A stretch of 64,000 nucleotides of DNA from Tetracentron sinense (GCA_015143295.1 CM026560.1:3908501-3972500), one strand, 5' to 3'. Positions 35,901-50,900 are shown, counted from the stretch's first letter. Notes: generated by a model from the letters alone, not told the origin. Made by a program: numbers and translations.

Positions 35901-38900
35901 CACTTGGAGAAGCAAGAAGCAAAGTGTAGTGGCTAGGTCAAGTGTTGAAGCAGAGTATAGGACAATGGCTCATAAGGTAGCAGAATTATTTTGGCTGAAG
36001 ATTTTCTACAAGATCTGGGGATGGAGGTGAATGTCCCTATGAAGTTGTTTTGTGATAACAAGGCAACCATCAATATTGCCCAGAATCCAATTCAGCATGA
36101 TCGAACTAAACACATTGAAATCGACACACTTTATCAGAGAACAAGTTGCTTTGGGAAATCTTTGCTTACTATTTGTTACAACGGGCAATCAACTTGCTAA
36201 TGTACTCACAAAGGGAGTTACAAAAGGTAGTTTAGAAGGTGTTCTTAACAAGCTGGGCATGTTGAATCTATGCTCAGCTTGAGGGGGAGTGTTGAGATAT
36301 GATTGGTTATATAGGTGTGATACACCGGATCTTCTATAAAGGGTATACTTGTAATTGACCAATTAGGGTTATTTTAAATATAAAGAGATTAGAAAGAATC
36401 TCTCTCTAATTACGTATTCACTATTCATCTTCTTCCTCTTCTCTCTATTTCTCCATCTCCTTTCTAGGTTTCAAGTAAATACTATTAGAAAATTATTTAA
36501 TTTTTAATATTACTAAAAAGCCCTTATGGGCATAATATACTAATAATAAAATTATTAGAATAATACAATCATAATTTATGATAAGGTTAAAGCTAACCAT
36601 ACTCTAATAATAAAATGATAATTTATAATAAGGTTAATGCTATTAAAGCTAATTATAATTATAATAAGGTTAATGCTAGGGATACATGTCTTTCTTTATG
36701 AATAAAGTAAGTTTAAAGCGAGTGGGACTAGCATTACCATTTTAAGTTAAAACTTAAAAGGCCTTCAACTTTAGACTTTTTCTTTAAATTCGGTTAACTT
36801 CCCCCAAAGTTTTGTATTTTTTCAACACTTTTTTTTTCTATTTTGGTTGAAGTTTACCGAAATTCACCGAAGTTTATTGAAATTTACCACGAAGTTCAAT
36901 ATTTTTTAAAATCTAAGTGGATTTCGCTTTAGACACCACGAAAGTCGATTCAATTCGGCAGAAGTTGACCAAATTGAGTTAATTTTTTATACCATGGTAA
37001 TAGGTGCCTTAGTTTTCAATTCATTGATACTTGCTTATGATCTATGTTGTAGGCTTTAGACTCTGGTCTATCCCATCACTCCTTAGATACATAATCTCCT
37101 TGACCACTAAACGGGACATGATGGAAGTGAGCATCCTGGGAAGCGAGCATGGGAAACGAGCTTTCTGGGAAGCAAGCTTCCCACCTTGTACATAGCTTCT
37201 CTGCAACTATGGTTACATTTCATGACTCTCTTGCACCATTTATATAAATATTTTAATCAATCACCCTAATAATGACATGCATTGGAAACAAAAATCTTTA
37301 CTCTAGTCAGCCTAGAAGGCCTAAATATTCAATTTCTTATGCAATGAACGTACTTTGAACTTAACCACATTGGAATCAAATTAAACTTTGGAGCATAATT
37401 ACCAAAGCGGGAAGCGAAAGCGAGAAACGGGAAACGAGGCTCAAAAAATCCTTAAGAAATAAGAAGCGAGAAATAGATACAGGTGTCTCATTCCCATTAT
37501 ATTAGGATGACCAATCATACCTTAAATTTTATCTTATATGAGATATTTGTGGAGAAGTTAGGTTTCAATTCAACGATACTTGCTTAGGATCTATGCTGTA
37601 GGTTTTAGACTCAGGTCTATCCCATTATTTCCTAGATACATAGTCTCCTTGACCACTAAATGGGACATGATGAAAGCAAGCGGAAGCGAGTCTGGGAAAT
37701 GAGCTTCCCACTTTGTACATAGCTTCCCTGCAATTTGGAGAAAACAAGACTCGTAAACTCTAAGGACTCTTCAACTCCCAAGGCATTAATTACAACTCTT
37801 TCATTTGCTGACTTTTTGACTACTACTAAAGAATTGTTTGGGCATATTAAAACTCAGTCTAATCCAATGACCAGATTAGAGTATTCCCACCACCAAAGAG
37901 CCTTGCTGCTTATCCACAATCCGGACAAGACTGAACCTGCTTCCAAATAGTTGAGCTCATGGAAATAAAAATCGCCGAAACTGATACGAAACGGACAATA
38001 CGTATAGGTTTCGATAGCCCCCTAAACGATATTTATACTGATACGAAACGAGCGATATGTATCGTTTATTAGTTATTTGTGTTTTCATTCACTGTATAAT
38101 TATAATGTTGTTTGTTACTTTGTCTTCGAATCACTTCCCATGACTTTATATTTGGTAAATTTAGTTCCAATAACTCATTTGATTTTTTTTTAAAATTTAA
38201 TTTAATTTTTTCTTTAAAAATAAAAAATTATATGTATCGTCCGAAACCGATACCAAAACCGAGACATATAGGTTTCGGTAAGGTCTGATACATCCCTCGA
38301 AACCGTATTTTGAATCCTTGGTTGAGCTATTCCCTTTTTCCTTAAAAATGTTTGGCTTAACTATGTCTGCATTGCAACTGCAACAAAAGGGGATTCTAGA
38401 GAAAAAGTATGTCTTAAAAACTAAAGTATGCCTTTAAGTGCTTCGTTTGACTCAAAAATTCTGCTTCCTTGTGGTGCCTCCAAGAGTATGATTCATGCCT
38501 TTTGTTCATATTGCTTTGTGATATTTTAAATTGTCTTCATGAAATCTATTCATAAGAAGGTTTTCCTCTGTTATTTGGTAGGTTAAGAAGCCATGCTTGA
38601 TCATTCTACTACAATATTTGCAGGTTTATATAAAAGCAACTGGAGAAAAGAGTGCAGAGATGGTAACTGATGAAGGAGCAATATATGTTACATCTAACAG
38701 AGGCTACAATTGGAGGGCTGCTGTTCAAGAGACTGTTTCAGCTACTCTTAATAGGTGAGTTTCTAAAACTAGCATCATAATCCTTAGAAATAATGAGGAA
38801 ATATTCGGAAGGCCAGTCTTGTTGATTGCTATATTTCGAAAAATCTGATTATTTTTTTTGGAAAATTTATTTGGGTTGACTTCTGAGGAAGCAGATGGAC

Positions 38901-41900
38901 ACTATAACTATAGAAGTTAGACACCGGAAAAGAAGCTAAGAATGTTTCAAATCTATCTAATAGCAGACAATCCTTTTCTGACGAGCCAAAAATTAAATCA
39001 CGTAGCTCCATTGCTTTTGCAGAACAGTTTCTAGTGGTATTAGTGGTGCAAGCTACTATACAGGAACTTTTAATACTGTGAATCGCTCTCCTGATGGAAG
39101 CTATGTTGCTGTCTCAAGCCGTGGGAACTTCTACCTCACTTGGGAGCCTGGGCAGGTGAAATTCTTCTCTATATGATAACTGATCTCTCCCTTTAATTAC
39201 TTTGTAAGTTGTAACTGACACATAAGGGGCATGTACACCTCCAATTGAAGGCATGGTAGAGATCTCTTCTTGAGGCACTGTTATATTTGAATAAAGGTTT
39301 TGCAAGCCTTCCGTTGACGATTTATAAAAATAGAACTGGCACACCTAAGGGGAAATATAATATGAATAGCAATTTCCTATTATAGATAAGTTCTGTTAAA
39401 GGTAGAGCAGAACTAGGGAAGGAATTCCTTGTGTATGAGATATGCCTATCTAAATCATTGACGCAACATGATGTATGCTAAAACAGATATCCTTGTTTGC
39501 AGACATGGTCGAAACTAAAAATCAAAATGTATTCTAGAGCCTACGGGAAGACAGGGCATTACTTTTGCATATGGCTCAAGAGTAGCTATATCTTGTTTTA
39601 TGCTACCAGCAGGAAAATGAATCTAAGTTATTTGTTAGTGACAAGTAATCATGTTCTGTTTTGCTTTAGTTTCTAGAAAGTCAATTGCAGTCGAAGTTCA
39701 GTTTTCGCTTCTGCTGGCACTCATACCAGAGTGCAAGTTTTTGATTAGTACTACCTGCAGTGGCAATTATCACCCTTTGGCTTTCCTTATTATCCAGCAA
39801 CTCCAAGTGGTATGAGTGCAACTTGCCTTGTATGGATGTGAAACTGTAGTAAATTGGAATCAATGAGTACTTGAGACCCATTTCAGATATCCCACCTCTC
39901 CTCCTAACTGCTCTTATTATGTTAATGATCATCCACCATTGTCACAATTTATTTTGGATAGTAGTGATGCCTTCTTCTGGCTTGTATATGAAGTTGTAAC
40001 TGCTTTCTCTTGCTTCTCTACCTTTAAAATACCTATATCCTCGTAAATATATTGAATCCTTAACATATGAGAACTTACTGGGAACAAATGCTGTAGTACT
40101 GCAGCACCTCTGTCACTGTTGATTGGTGAAACCATGTGGCTTGAGTCATGTATTCAGTCACTTTCCAATAATAAAAGCTCCACACCACTTTTGCATTGCA
40201 GTACAAAATTTTCCTTGATATATTTTTTCCTGTGGATCATTAATAGATCATGAAAGAAGTCATTTTATTTGACCATATAGAGAATGAAAACCCTTGGATT
40301 TTTCGTTATGTGGGTAAGTTCTAATGTCGATCTCATTCTTATTGATATATGTTATTAAGATACTTCAGAAAGGGTGATATATCTACTTCATTTTTAAGTG
40401 TAAATGTCAATGCCATATTAGGCTGTGCCGGGTATCTGAGTAACATACTCCTAATTATTTGTAGTCTCAGTCAGCTGTCTGATTGCAACTTCTATTGCTT
40501 CACTAGTTAATTTATTATATGTCTGCATTTTCATTCTATATATATATATATATATGTTTCCCATTTTGTGGATAATTAGTTATTATGAGTACCCATGTCG
40601 GATGAGGGATGTTTAATTCATGTCAAAATTTTGCTTATACATTTTCGCAGCCATACTGGCAACCTCATAATAGGGCAGTTGCAAGGAGAATACAGAACAT
40701 GGGATGGAGAGCTGATGGTGGTCTATGGATTCTTGTACGTGGTGGGGGACTTTATCTCAGCAAAGGCACAGGGGTGCGTATATGAATCTTATTACTGGGC
40801 ATGTGTTAATGCTGAAATGCTTATATATTTCTAGGATCTGCTTAAGTTTTATTTGGCTGGCTCAATTTACGGTCTGGTTGATGTATATGTTAATTACATA
40901 TTTGAAAAGTTAAGTAGGTACCGTATCAGTATACCATAAAACGCATGGCAATAATATCTAATAGACTGATCCTTACAATATTTTAATTAAAGTACTTAGT
41001 AGATTCCTCCTGGTTGAATTTCACTATTTTTCAAATTGTATAGAGACTACAGAATTTATTATTTCTTGGAAAATCTTTGAGTAACCACATCAGATGACGA
41101 AACATTGGCAGTTCACAAAATACATACTTATGACAGGAACTCACAACCTAATGACTTTGCAGATAGCAAGGTTCACTACTTAATTCTGATTAGGCTATGC
41201 TTCTTATATGTATGCCAACCTTCAATATATTTCATGGAAATGGGTCTCAGCTGAATAGATGATACCCCGCTATTTGGAGTGTAGACCATGAAAGGAGAAA
41301 AGAAAACATTCTATCTTAGAAGTTTCTTTTCAAGAATAAAGGTTTTCAACACTTTCTCCATGGAGGGGGTGGAACTTGGAAGGATAAGTTTCTATTTTTC
41401 TTTGTTTTTGTAATTGTAAATCCAAAACTACATGTTTTCATACTATAATATAATTATTAAAAGTTTCTTGTAATTTACTGTTTATTTGTAATTGAACTGT
41501 TATTCTATTCACTGCCGTAGAAGTTATCTCCCTTTCCCTTTGTTCCTTAAGTGGTAGTTTCATTTTTCAGATAACAGAGGAGTTTGAAGAAGTTCCTGTA
41601 CAGAGTCGGGGTTTTGGTATTCTTGATGTTGGGTACCGCTCAAAGGTAAAATTTGAACTAAGCTTTGAAATAGTGTGGTAAATATAAATGGCCAGCTAGA
41701 CATTTGTGAACACACGCACACACATGGAGACATATTGGTCCTAATAACATTTGAGATGGATGAATGTTCTTAAGATTCAGCAGACATTTTCCTGTACAAA
41801 GTTGGGGTTTGGTGTTCTTGATGTTGGGTACCACTCGAAGGTAAAATTTGAACTAAGCTTTCATGGTAAATATAAATCTCAGTTAGACACGTGCGCACGC

Positions 41901-44900
41901 ACATGGAGATATATGGGTCCTAATGACATTTGAGATCGATGAATGTTGTTAAGAAGATTCAGCATACATTTTTGCCCCATTGAATTAATATGAAATGTAC
42001 AAATATGGGGATAGTCATTTGGCGATAAAAAGGGAAGGTTTTATATTGTTTATAAATAAATAAATAAAAAAGAGAGAAGGTACTGTAATCACTTTATAAC
42101 AAGACTAATGAAAGAGGAGAATATAACGAAACAAAGAGTCACATCTTCACCCCGAGATTTCTCCTACCTTTCAGTTTTGGTTATAGGGCTTAAATACCCT
42201 CAGAACTACTTAGAATGATTAAATGACTTTTCTACAAGTATAAATGTGGAGAAAGTCACATCACCGTTAAAGGAATTCACCTATAGAAGAAAACTCTAAA
42301 ACAATTATATATATACATATGCGAGTGATAGATTTTAACCGTCATTCCAAATCGGGAAACTCCCTAATCCGGAATAATTTCAAAACCACTAAATTTGGAG
42401 TCGCAATCTATTTTATTTTAGGTGGAGAATAGAAACCCTAAAACCATCCAATGGTAAGGCAAATGGTCGAAAATAGAAAGCATGGATGATGCGGGCATCC
42501 AGCATCACAAAGAGTTTCAGGTTTACCATAGGCGGAGGAAGAAGAGTAAGGCCCCCATGTCACTATGGATAGATGATTTGGGGTATTGAAGACCTCATAT
42601 CACACATTGATCATTAGGAAGACCCCACATTGGGAAGGTGTGCATCTAGGCTGAGTTAGCATGGTTTTTAAAGTCCAATGGGCTGGACTTTAGTTAGGGA
42701 GGAAACAATTTATTAGAATTTTATTTTAGTCTTTTTATTAGTTTGAGTAATTTAGTCTTTAAACAAGTAGGGTTTAGATCTATTTAAACTTATTTTCTTT
42801 TAGTTAATGATTTTATGAAAGAAAGACAAGCTTTTGAGTATTCTCTTGTGAATAAATTTGGTGTGATGCCATGAGAGTAATTCCCAAAGGTCTAAGGTAT
42901 GTTATTGACCTTCTCTTTATTTTTCTCCTTGTCTCTCTTTGATTACTCTGTTTTTTTGTTTTTGAAACCCTAATCTACCAAACTCTAGCTTTCTCCCTGT
43001 TGTTTCAGCTGTGCCCTAGCCCTCTCTGCACAAAACCCTCACTGCCACCCCACTGTGTAGCCTTCTTCCCCTTGACTTCCACAGCCATCCCTAGCCTTCC
43101 CCGTGACTGTTACAGCCTTCCCACACCCCCCTTTGACTGCTGCACCTGTCCTAGCCCTATCCCATTGCTGTCCAACCTTCCTGCAGGTTTTGATACTGCT
43201 GCCACAGCCCCTACATCATCTCCATTGCTGCCACAGTCCCCTTTTCCTCTGTCCCATTGCTGCCGCAGCCCATCTGCAGCATCCCAGTGCTGCTACAGCC
43301 CACATGCAGCATCCCAGTGTGGCCACAACCCACCTGCAGCCACCCCTAGTGCTGCTGCACACCATACAGTCCCTTTCTCTTTGCTGTCCCAATTCCCCAA
43401 CAGCCCTACAAACCTTTCAAGCATTTGTCCACTTCTGTAAACCTGTCTCCATGATTGTTACACCCCTTTAATCCTTTTTCCACTGCAGAAACAGCATTCC
43501 CGCAATTGGAAAACCCTAAAACTATCAAAGTCCCAAAACCTAATTCAATTACATAAGCCCTAACTCTACACAACCCTTTGAAACCCTAGAAATGGTTAGA
43601 AAACCTACATTGAATTGATACCTATTCCCTAAGCTTGTGGAAACGTAGAATTCCATACAACCCTCGCAGAGGTAGAAAGTTATTTCGTTGGATTTGGTGA
43701 AGGATTGATGACTCTAGAAGCCTTTTTCTCCCTTAGATATACTGCCTCTTTCTTCTTGTGAAGCTGTTTGGACTGGACAGTCCCTCTAATCATTGGATTC
43801 AGGTTGAGAAACTATAAAATTGGTTTTATAAAGCTGTTTGGTGTGAAAAAGCCCTCTAATGCTCTCCAACACTTTCGTACGAGGTGTTAGAACATATAGT
43901 AGGCTGCTTTTTGGGGGTGAAAACAGATCTATATTGGTTTTGAGAACTACAATACCGGTTTGTACAAATCAACTAAGTTTTGTTTATGCTTTCAAAGTTG
44001 TGAAGGCAGTAGGCTCATCTTGAAGTGTTTTTTTGGACTTGTGGCGTATTCATCATGTCAACTACTAATAGTTCTGATATTAGCTCCTCTATTTGGGGTC
44101 ATCATGCCCAACTAATGTTCCAATGGAGAATTTAGGGTTAAAAATTACCACAGAAAAGTTGGATGGAACAAATTATTTGGAGTGGTCTCAGTCTGCAAAG
44201 ATGCACATCAGAGGGAGATTAAAGTTGAGCTATATAAATGGCCGTATTAGGGAACACCATGAGTCTTATCCCATGTATAAAAAATGGGGGTCATAGAACT
44301 CTTACAGTTATGTCTTGGTTACTGCATTCTCTGCCGCAACATATTGGTAGAGGGTTTCTCTTTCTCCGCACAACCAAAGAGATCTGGATTCTATAGCTCC
44401 ATCATATTCCCAAAGGAGGAATATTGAACGGGTTTATCAGGTGAGACAGGAGATTGCCCACCCACATCAGGGGGAGAAGACCTTGCTAATTATTCTGCTA
44501 TGCTTAGAAGTATGTGGGAGGAATTAGACCATTACAAAGTGTTCCAACCCTTATGCTCAGGCAATAGTGAACAGTATAGGCAATGGGTTGAGTAATCCAC
44601 ATTTTTTAGTTCCTTGTAAGTCTGAATTCCAAGTTTGAGTTAGCACGGATTCTATTTCTCAGTAGGGTTGAGTCCACTTAATCAAGTTTATTCTTATGTT
44701 CAAAGCAAAGTGATACGAACTTAACCAATACGCCAAAAGCCCCAGGACTTGTGGAACGTGTGAAATCAAGTCCTATATCTATTTAGGGTTGTAACACAAA
44801 AAGAGCAGGAGTACTAGTCACATTCTGCACATATGAATAAACTGAACTCAGAGATGGTAACACATCCTTATTGAGAATCTGAACCCTGAGCAGTTCAAAT

Positions 44901-47900
44901 TCCTGATTCGAACCTGCCAAAATCTTATCTTCCCACATGCTCCATAGAGAGGGAAAATAGTTTGCTAAGGTCTCCCCCTAATGATGGTGTGCAATATCCT
45001 GACCCAAATGATAAACCCTGGCAAAATTTTGAACTTGAGAATATGTTTGAATAGTAGCATCCCAAATTTCTTTAGCATCTTTCAGGAAAATAAAAATCCT
45101 ACTAATCTCTGGCTGCATATAATGAATGAGCTATGACATCACTATCAGATTTTCGGCCTCCCATTTCTCATGTGTAGGATCTGACAGTTCGGGACCACTC
45201 TAAATAACTGGATGCATTCAATTTCATAGTTATAATTTGTAAGTTCAGATTGTCACCTTGAGAAGTCATGACTCCTATGACTCTAGGATGTTCAAGATTG
45301 AAATAACTCACATCAGAGCTACTACTGGTTGCCATTTCAGAACTTACACTCCCACAACTTACTCAAACTGAAGACAATGGGACTGATATATACAAATTAG
45401 GCAAGATCCCTTACAGGATCACCCAAACACCTTCACCAATGCCGGTTATTACTAGTTACTGCAGAAAATAGGTCTACAAAGACTAACTAAACAACACCAC
45501 AAAAATACAACACTTCCAAGAGGGGGACGGCCGGGCACTATAGGGAGCAATAACAGTCCATCTCCACAAATTTCATCCAAATTCAATGAGATAACTCCCA
45601 TCCTCTTCCAAAAATTAAAATACATCAATTCAGAACAATAAATCTAGCGAAAAAAACTTTATAGAAGCCCTACCATGGTTTAAAAACTCGCCGAAACCAT
45701 TACGTAACACCTGTTACGTAACGGTTTCGAGGGCCTCCGATACCTGAAACCGTGCCTTTACGGCTTTTTCCCAAGACCAAAACGTATTGGCCGAAACCGT
45801 TACGTAACGGTTTCGGCCGTGTCCGTTACGGTGTCTGAAACCCTTTTTTTGAACCTTGAGCCCTACCATCAAATTGATTGAAATAGGATTTTTTTTTTCT
45901 TTAATCTGATTTTAGGGCCTTAAAACCACATAAAATAACCTTAAAAATTTTACGAAAAATACCACAGAATAAGGGAGAAAATACTTTTGAAATAAATCCA
46001 AAACAAGGGAGTACCAAGTGTCTGATCAGTCATACCATATGACTGACGTCACTTGTACATCCAGATGGCCTGGTTGATGTTCCTTGATTTATTTTTTCTT
46101 GATTTTTGATCCTGCTCTGATACTAAGTTGAATGTTAAGGAGTTCCTAGGGTTTAGAGTAAAAAAGAGGAAGAGAAGAAGAAAATAGGGGAGAACATGAA
46201 TGAATGCCCCCCTATTGAACCTTTTCATTAAAAGACTTTGATAAATGGACATAAATGCCCATACAAAGATATATCACATGCTATATGCCTAGTAATAGAA
46301 TAGAATGTAGATGAATTAGACAACAAAAAGGTTGCAACATCACAATGGAAACAGGGAGTTCAAAACAAATCCAATGGAAGCAACCATTCAAACCTCACGC
46401 TCGAACCTCTTTTTAAGACCCAACATGCACTATGGTTAGTTTGACCATTAAACAACTTACAAAAGAGAATGAGTCACACTAAAAGTCTATAAATCCTCTA
46501 TATATATATATTTATATATATATGGTTGATTTTGAATTATAAATTTTTGTCACCCTTTTGTACTCTCTCATTTCAATTAATACAAATATCTCTATTACTG
46601 ATAAAAAATATGATTCAATTTTCTTTTTTTAATAAATTTGTTTACTTTATTTTTTCTCTGTCTCGACCAATTAATGCTTATTCATATTTTAAAAATTTTG
46701 GCTTTTTCCTAGTGTAATTCATTAGCCCAAATGTTATTAATCAGCTCAGGGGATGAAACAGGTGAAAGAATAAACAGCAGGGAAATCAGGGCTGTAGTTA
46801 ATATAAAAGCAAAAATGAGGAACTTTGATTTTATAGCAAATAGTTGGAGGCCTCTGCTATATGGCATGTTTAGGGTGCCTTGGATGATATTTTGTGGTGA
46901 TCTTTTCACATTCTTTTTTCAGTTGGCAATTTCATTTCCTCTTTAATACCTGAATCTGATATTCATCTGCGGTGCTTCCAGTTTTTGCATTTCAAATTTA
47001 CCATTTGGCTTCCATTTTCATTTTAGTATTCCAACTTTCTCTATATCATTTTTGCGAAGTTTCTCAAGTGTTCTTGTAATGAAATTTGTCAAATTCTACT
47101 ATTAGAATTGCTTATACACTTATTTGAGTGCTTATTTAGTGCATTGATAAGCCTTTCTCAAGTATGCAATGAACATGCAGATCTCTTACCATCAGAGGCA
47201 TCCTACAGTTTGAAACTTTTACTAATATTAATTTATTTTATTACTACAGCAGCATAAGCTTACTTGATAGAGACGAAAAAATGTTATAATTCCACTTCGT
47301 ACCTTGAGACATCCACTAGAACCAAATATAGATGATTCTTTCTTTTCTCTGTCTGTCTGCCTGCCCATCCACACCATTATCTATCTATAGAGATGCACAC
47401 AGAAACAAACACGTCCCCCCCCCCCCCTCCCTCTCCACACGCACACACACACACACACACATATATATATACCATGGAGATTACTTTTGTATCTCCATTC
47501 TTTCCTGTTTATCTTAGTAGTATGACCAGTGACGTTATTGTGTTATAGCTGTTATGGCTCTGGAAGATGCATGTTCATATTTACCTATTCTTTGTTTCGT
47601 AAGTCTAAATGCTATGATCAACTACCTAGAGGCCTGTTCTCTTTTTGGAAGTAAATGATAGTTTTAGGCTTTAGAAGACTCAACATTTTGTCGGAGCTGT
47701 ATTCCTCATATACATTGAAAACAAATGCAATGGTATATATCCAAGTTATACTTACCAAATATATATGATAAAACCCTAATGAATCTAACCCCTCAACTAC
47801 CAACTTCTTAAGCTCCTGATGCAAGCAACTTAACAACCAATAGTCTGATTAAATGATAGGAAACCTTGTCACTGGATCCAACTTCAAAAATTAGTCAGCA

Positions 47901-50900
47901 AGTTAATCTTGGGAGCAAAAAGGGGTTAGTCAGACTTGAAATATGATAGAAATGTAAAACAGAGTGCAATCTATCTCAATATGCTTGGATAGTACTTTTA
48001 TTGTCACAATAGAGCATAGTAGGGATGGAGAGATGACACCAACATGGTCAAGTAGTAGGGAAAAAAAGGCGTTCGCCAAGTGATATCAACTTTATTAGAA
48101 GGCAGTAAATCCACCCTACTTCGGAGATGAAAATAACTCAATCTGCTTACCCCTACATCTCCCTTCTCTCTCCAAGTTGGAGCACTGCCTAGCTTGCCAA
48201 GATTAGTAAAATAATGCGGTCTGCTAACAGGCTAGTGAAAATGTGTACAGGCTGACAATCAGAGCTTATAAAATTGTGTTTAGATCATCTGAATGTCACC
48301 CTTTCCCTAACGATATAATTGTTGGCTTCTTATTACTCTGTCCTTCTGCAGTAAACTGAATTGGGTACTAGATTGCAGCTTCAATTTCACGCACATTCCA
48401 TAGTTTATTCTACCATTTGGATGAATGGCCATTGACCAGTTGACATTGCTAATTTTCACAATTTTTTTATATTGGTAAACAGCAATATAATATATGATAG
48501 AAAAAGCGACATACATCTCAAGGTTCTCCAGGAGTAAAAAACCAAGAGACCAAGCAAAAGAGATATCAAAAACAGAAAAAAAACAGTAGATACAGCAAAT
48601 AATACAATGCAAAGATGGACCCCCAAGGGTCACCACCATCACCCCCTACAGAGCACCAAGCTGAGACTAGGAATCGGACCCAAGCCTGGATCCGGGGGAT
48701 GGTCGAAGAGGTGTCCTCGAACACCCTACAGTTCCTCTCCTTTCAAAGAGCCCAAGCAATCGCTCCTGGAAGGAAATGCAATTTCACAAGCTTCTGAAGA
48801 ACAAATCTGAGAGTTTGACAAGTAGAGCTACTAAAGCTGGTTCAGAAGGTTTACCCTCAAAAATACAACGGATAAGATGCACTCCAATCTGAATATTTTA
48901 TACCTTCAAGAATGCAATTGAAATTGAACAAACTTTTACATCTTTACTCCTGCATTATCTTGAGGTCTCAGTCTGCATCATTTGTTTAATTTTCTCAGTT
49001 CCCTATGTTTCCTTCCCTTTCCATATGCTGAATGATTTCATGGTGCAGGATGAAGCTTGGGCTGCAGGGGGCAGTGGGATTCTGTTGAGAACCACTAATG
49101 GTGGCAAGACATGGACCCGGGACAAAGCAGCTGACAATATTGCTGCAAATCTCTACTCAGTAAAGTGAGTTTTTTCTATATGTTTCGGTATTTCCTTTCT
49201 TTTGGAACATTTATGCAAATTCCAGCAAGGTGAATGAGCAAGCCTGAATTTGCAGAGGAGAACAAGAAAGAGAAGGTCGGTGTGAAATGCTGAAACTTAC
49301 AACAATAAACCCTACTTCTAGTGAATAATTCCATTGAACCCCAAAAATTACTTTTAGGTTGACAACTCACAAACCCACAGGGTTGGCTAGGTCTTCCTAA
49401 GGTCTATCTAACAATTTTGATCTTAAAAAATTAAAATGCAGAATTAAGAAAGATAAAACCAAACCAAAGCACAAGAGATTTTTACTTGGAAACCCTTCTG
49501 GGAAAAACCATGAGACCTCGTCCAACAAAAGAGATATCACTAAGAGGAAGTCAAACAAATAGTTACAAGACTGTACTCAACTAGACTCGACACAACGATC
49601 CTCATTACTCAGTTTTCCACGCCTCGATAAGCAATTACGAACCCGCAAGTCTCGCAATCTACCGCAGTAGCCTATGCTTCTCCTAGATCTCCGCAACCAC
49701 GATCTCTCGATCAATCTTTGTCAATGATGCTCCAGCTTCCTCTGACCACAAATAACCACGGTCCTCAACGGATCGATCTCCTTCAACAAAGGCTTCAGAT
49801 TACTCCGACCAATTGTTCTTTACAAGAACGGATTAATGGTTATTCAATTAACAAACCTAGATGAATTCCAATCATATGGAATAATCAAGCAAGCAAGAAT
49901 GAATAATGGCTTGCAAAGTCTAGGGTGGAAGAGGAGAGGAGAATAGGTTTGAGAAACCCTAATAATCTCAATAAAGCTCTCTCACAAACTTTCAAAACTC
50001 TTAGGGTATGTTTAGGGAACTTAGTATTTATAAAGAAACACAAAAGGTCCGAAAATAGGAAGTTTTGGGTGCATAAACAATCCTGCGCAAAGTCCGCTCG
50101 AGCGACTTTAAAGCCTACTCGAGCGGTTTTGCTCTTGGACTTGTAAACTCGCTTGAGAGGGCACTATTCATCCATGCGGTTACTATTCATGGCACTATTG
50201 GCAGCATTACACATAATACATTTTTTACCCGATTTTTAATCCAATGAACAAGCCACTAATCTCCTAAGATAAGAGAGATTATTCTAAGTCAAATCCACTT
50301 AAGGAATAGCTAGGTATCTAGGTCACTTACCATCCTATAAGAGTGAAACGAAGGCGACAATCGGAATGTCTTTAGTTGATCTTCTTTAGTCTTCTTCTTC
50401 ACTAGCATGACGCACTTGACGACAAGGACACAAGACACGACTTGACTAAGTTTTGACAACGGAATAATCCAATACCAAATCTGGACCTTACATCTAGGAT
50501 GCACTTTAGTCACTAGAAGATAAGGAGAAGTGATTTATAGAATTGATATCATCACTTAGAATACCCATAGGTGACTACCATAGTTACCAAGTACGGGTAC
50601 GGGTATAATACGGCAATGATCCGTTCGAATACAGGTGTTACACGGCAAAAACACGGTAAAAGTACATAAAATTTTAAAAATAATTAATAATTATAAATAA
50701 ACAAAAATCATGATATTAATTAATATCTATCATTTAATAGGGAATATGTGTTTAACATGGTAATAGTACGACAAAAACATGCGTATTGTACACATTTAAT
50801 ACGTAATCTGTGTATTAAATGGATATTATATGGCGATATGCATAAAACATGTAACACGGCAAAAGTACGCAGTTTTAAACGGTGACCCCCTCTAAAAGTA

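Larger units (their letters stand above)
31527..36476 (+). mobile_element. Ty1/copia element with both LTRs, carrying a hAT-like insertion
   Basis: The target duplication AAATA lies at 31522-31526 and 36477-36481. Parts are the 5' LTR 31527-31715, primer-binding site TGGTATCAGAGC at 31716, GAG (from 32421, with [18 protein letters not shown], to about 33300), protease region near 33450-33650, integrase (about 34830-35700), RNase H (about 35820-36280, [18 protein letters not shown]), polypurine tract GAGGGGGAG and 3' LTR 36290-36476. A reverse transcriptase domain was not recognised. Broken, with many lesions. About 10 substitutions over some 187 LTR bases by eye (about 5%) suggest an insertion a few million years old, younger than the intron 1 copia element. 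Confidence 0.92.
25998..38623 (+). other. HCF136 intron 2 (12.6 kb)
   Basis: Donor GTAAAC, acceptor TATTTGCAG. It contains a (CAC)n-rich block, a solo LTR, a gypsy fragment, a two-LTR copia element and two hAT-like MITEs. The segment 31000-31526 is AT-rich with nothing recognised. Confidence 0.9.
41646..49048 (+). other. HCF136 intron 6 (7.4 kb)
   Basis: Donor GTAAAA, acceptor TGGTGCAG. It contains the duplicated exon 6 piece, two copia fragments facing each other, a hAT-like MITE and a copia RNase H scrap. At 42330-42560 sequence around AATTTGGAGTCGCAATC resembles plant gypsy LTR interiors (weak). Segment 46340-47930 holds CA and C runs (47417-47465) but no gene. Confidence 0.85.

Noticed and set aside
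43000-43471. Cys/Pro-rich open frames of 120-146 codons
   Set aside because: Repeated CCACAGCC/TGCTGC words in a transposon leader create open frames in two overlapping phases; there is no domain or start context.
48590-48810. Less AT-rich stretch with overlapping open frames
   Set aside because: No domain recognised and no splice context; it lies inside HCF136 intron 6 and is probably another transposon scrap.
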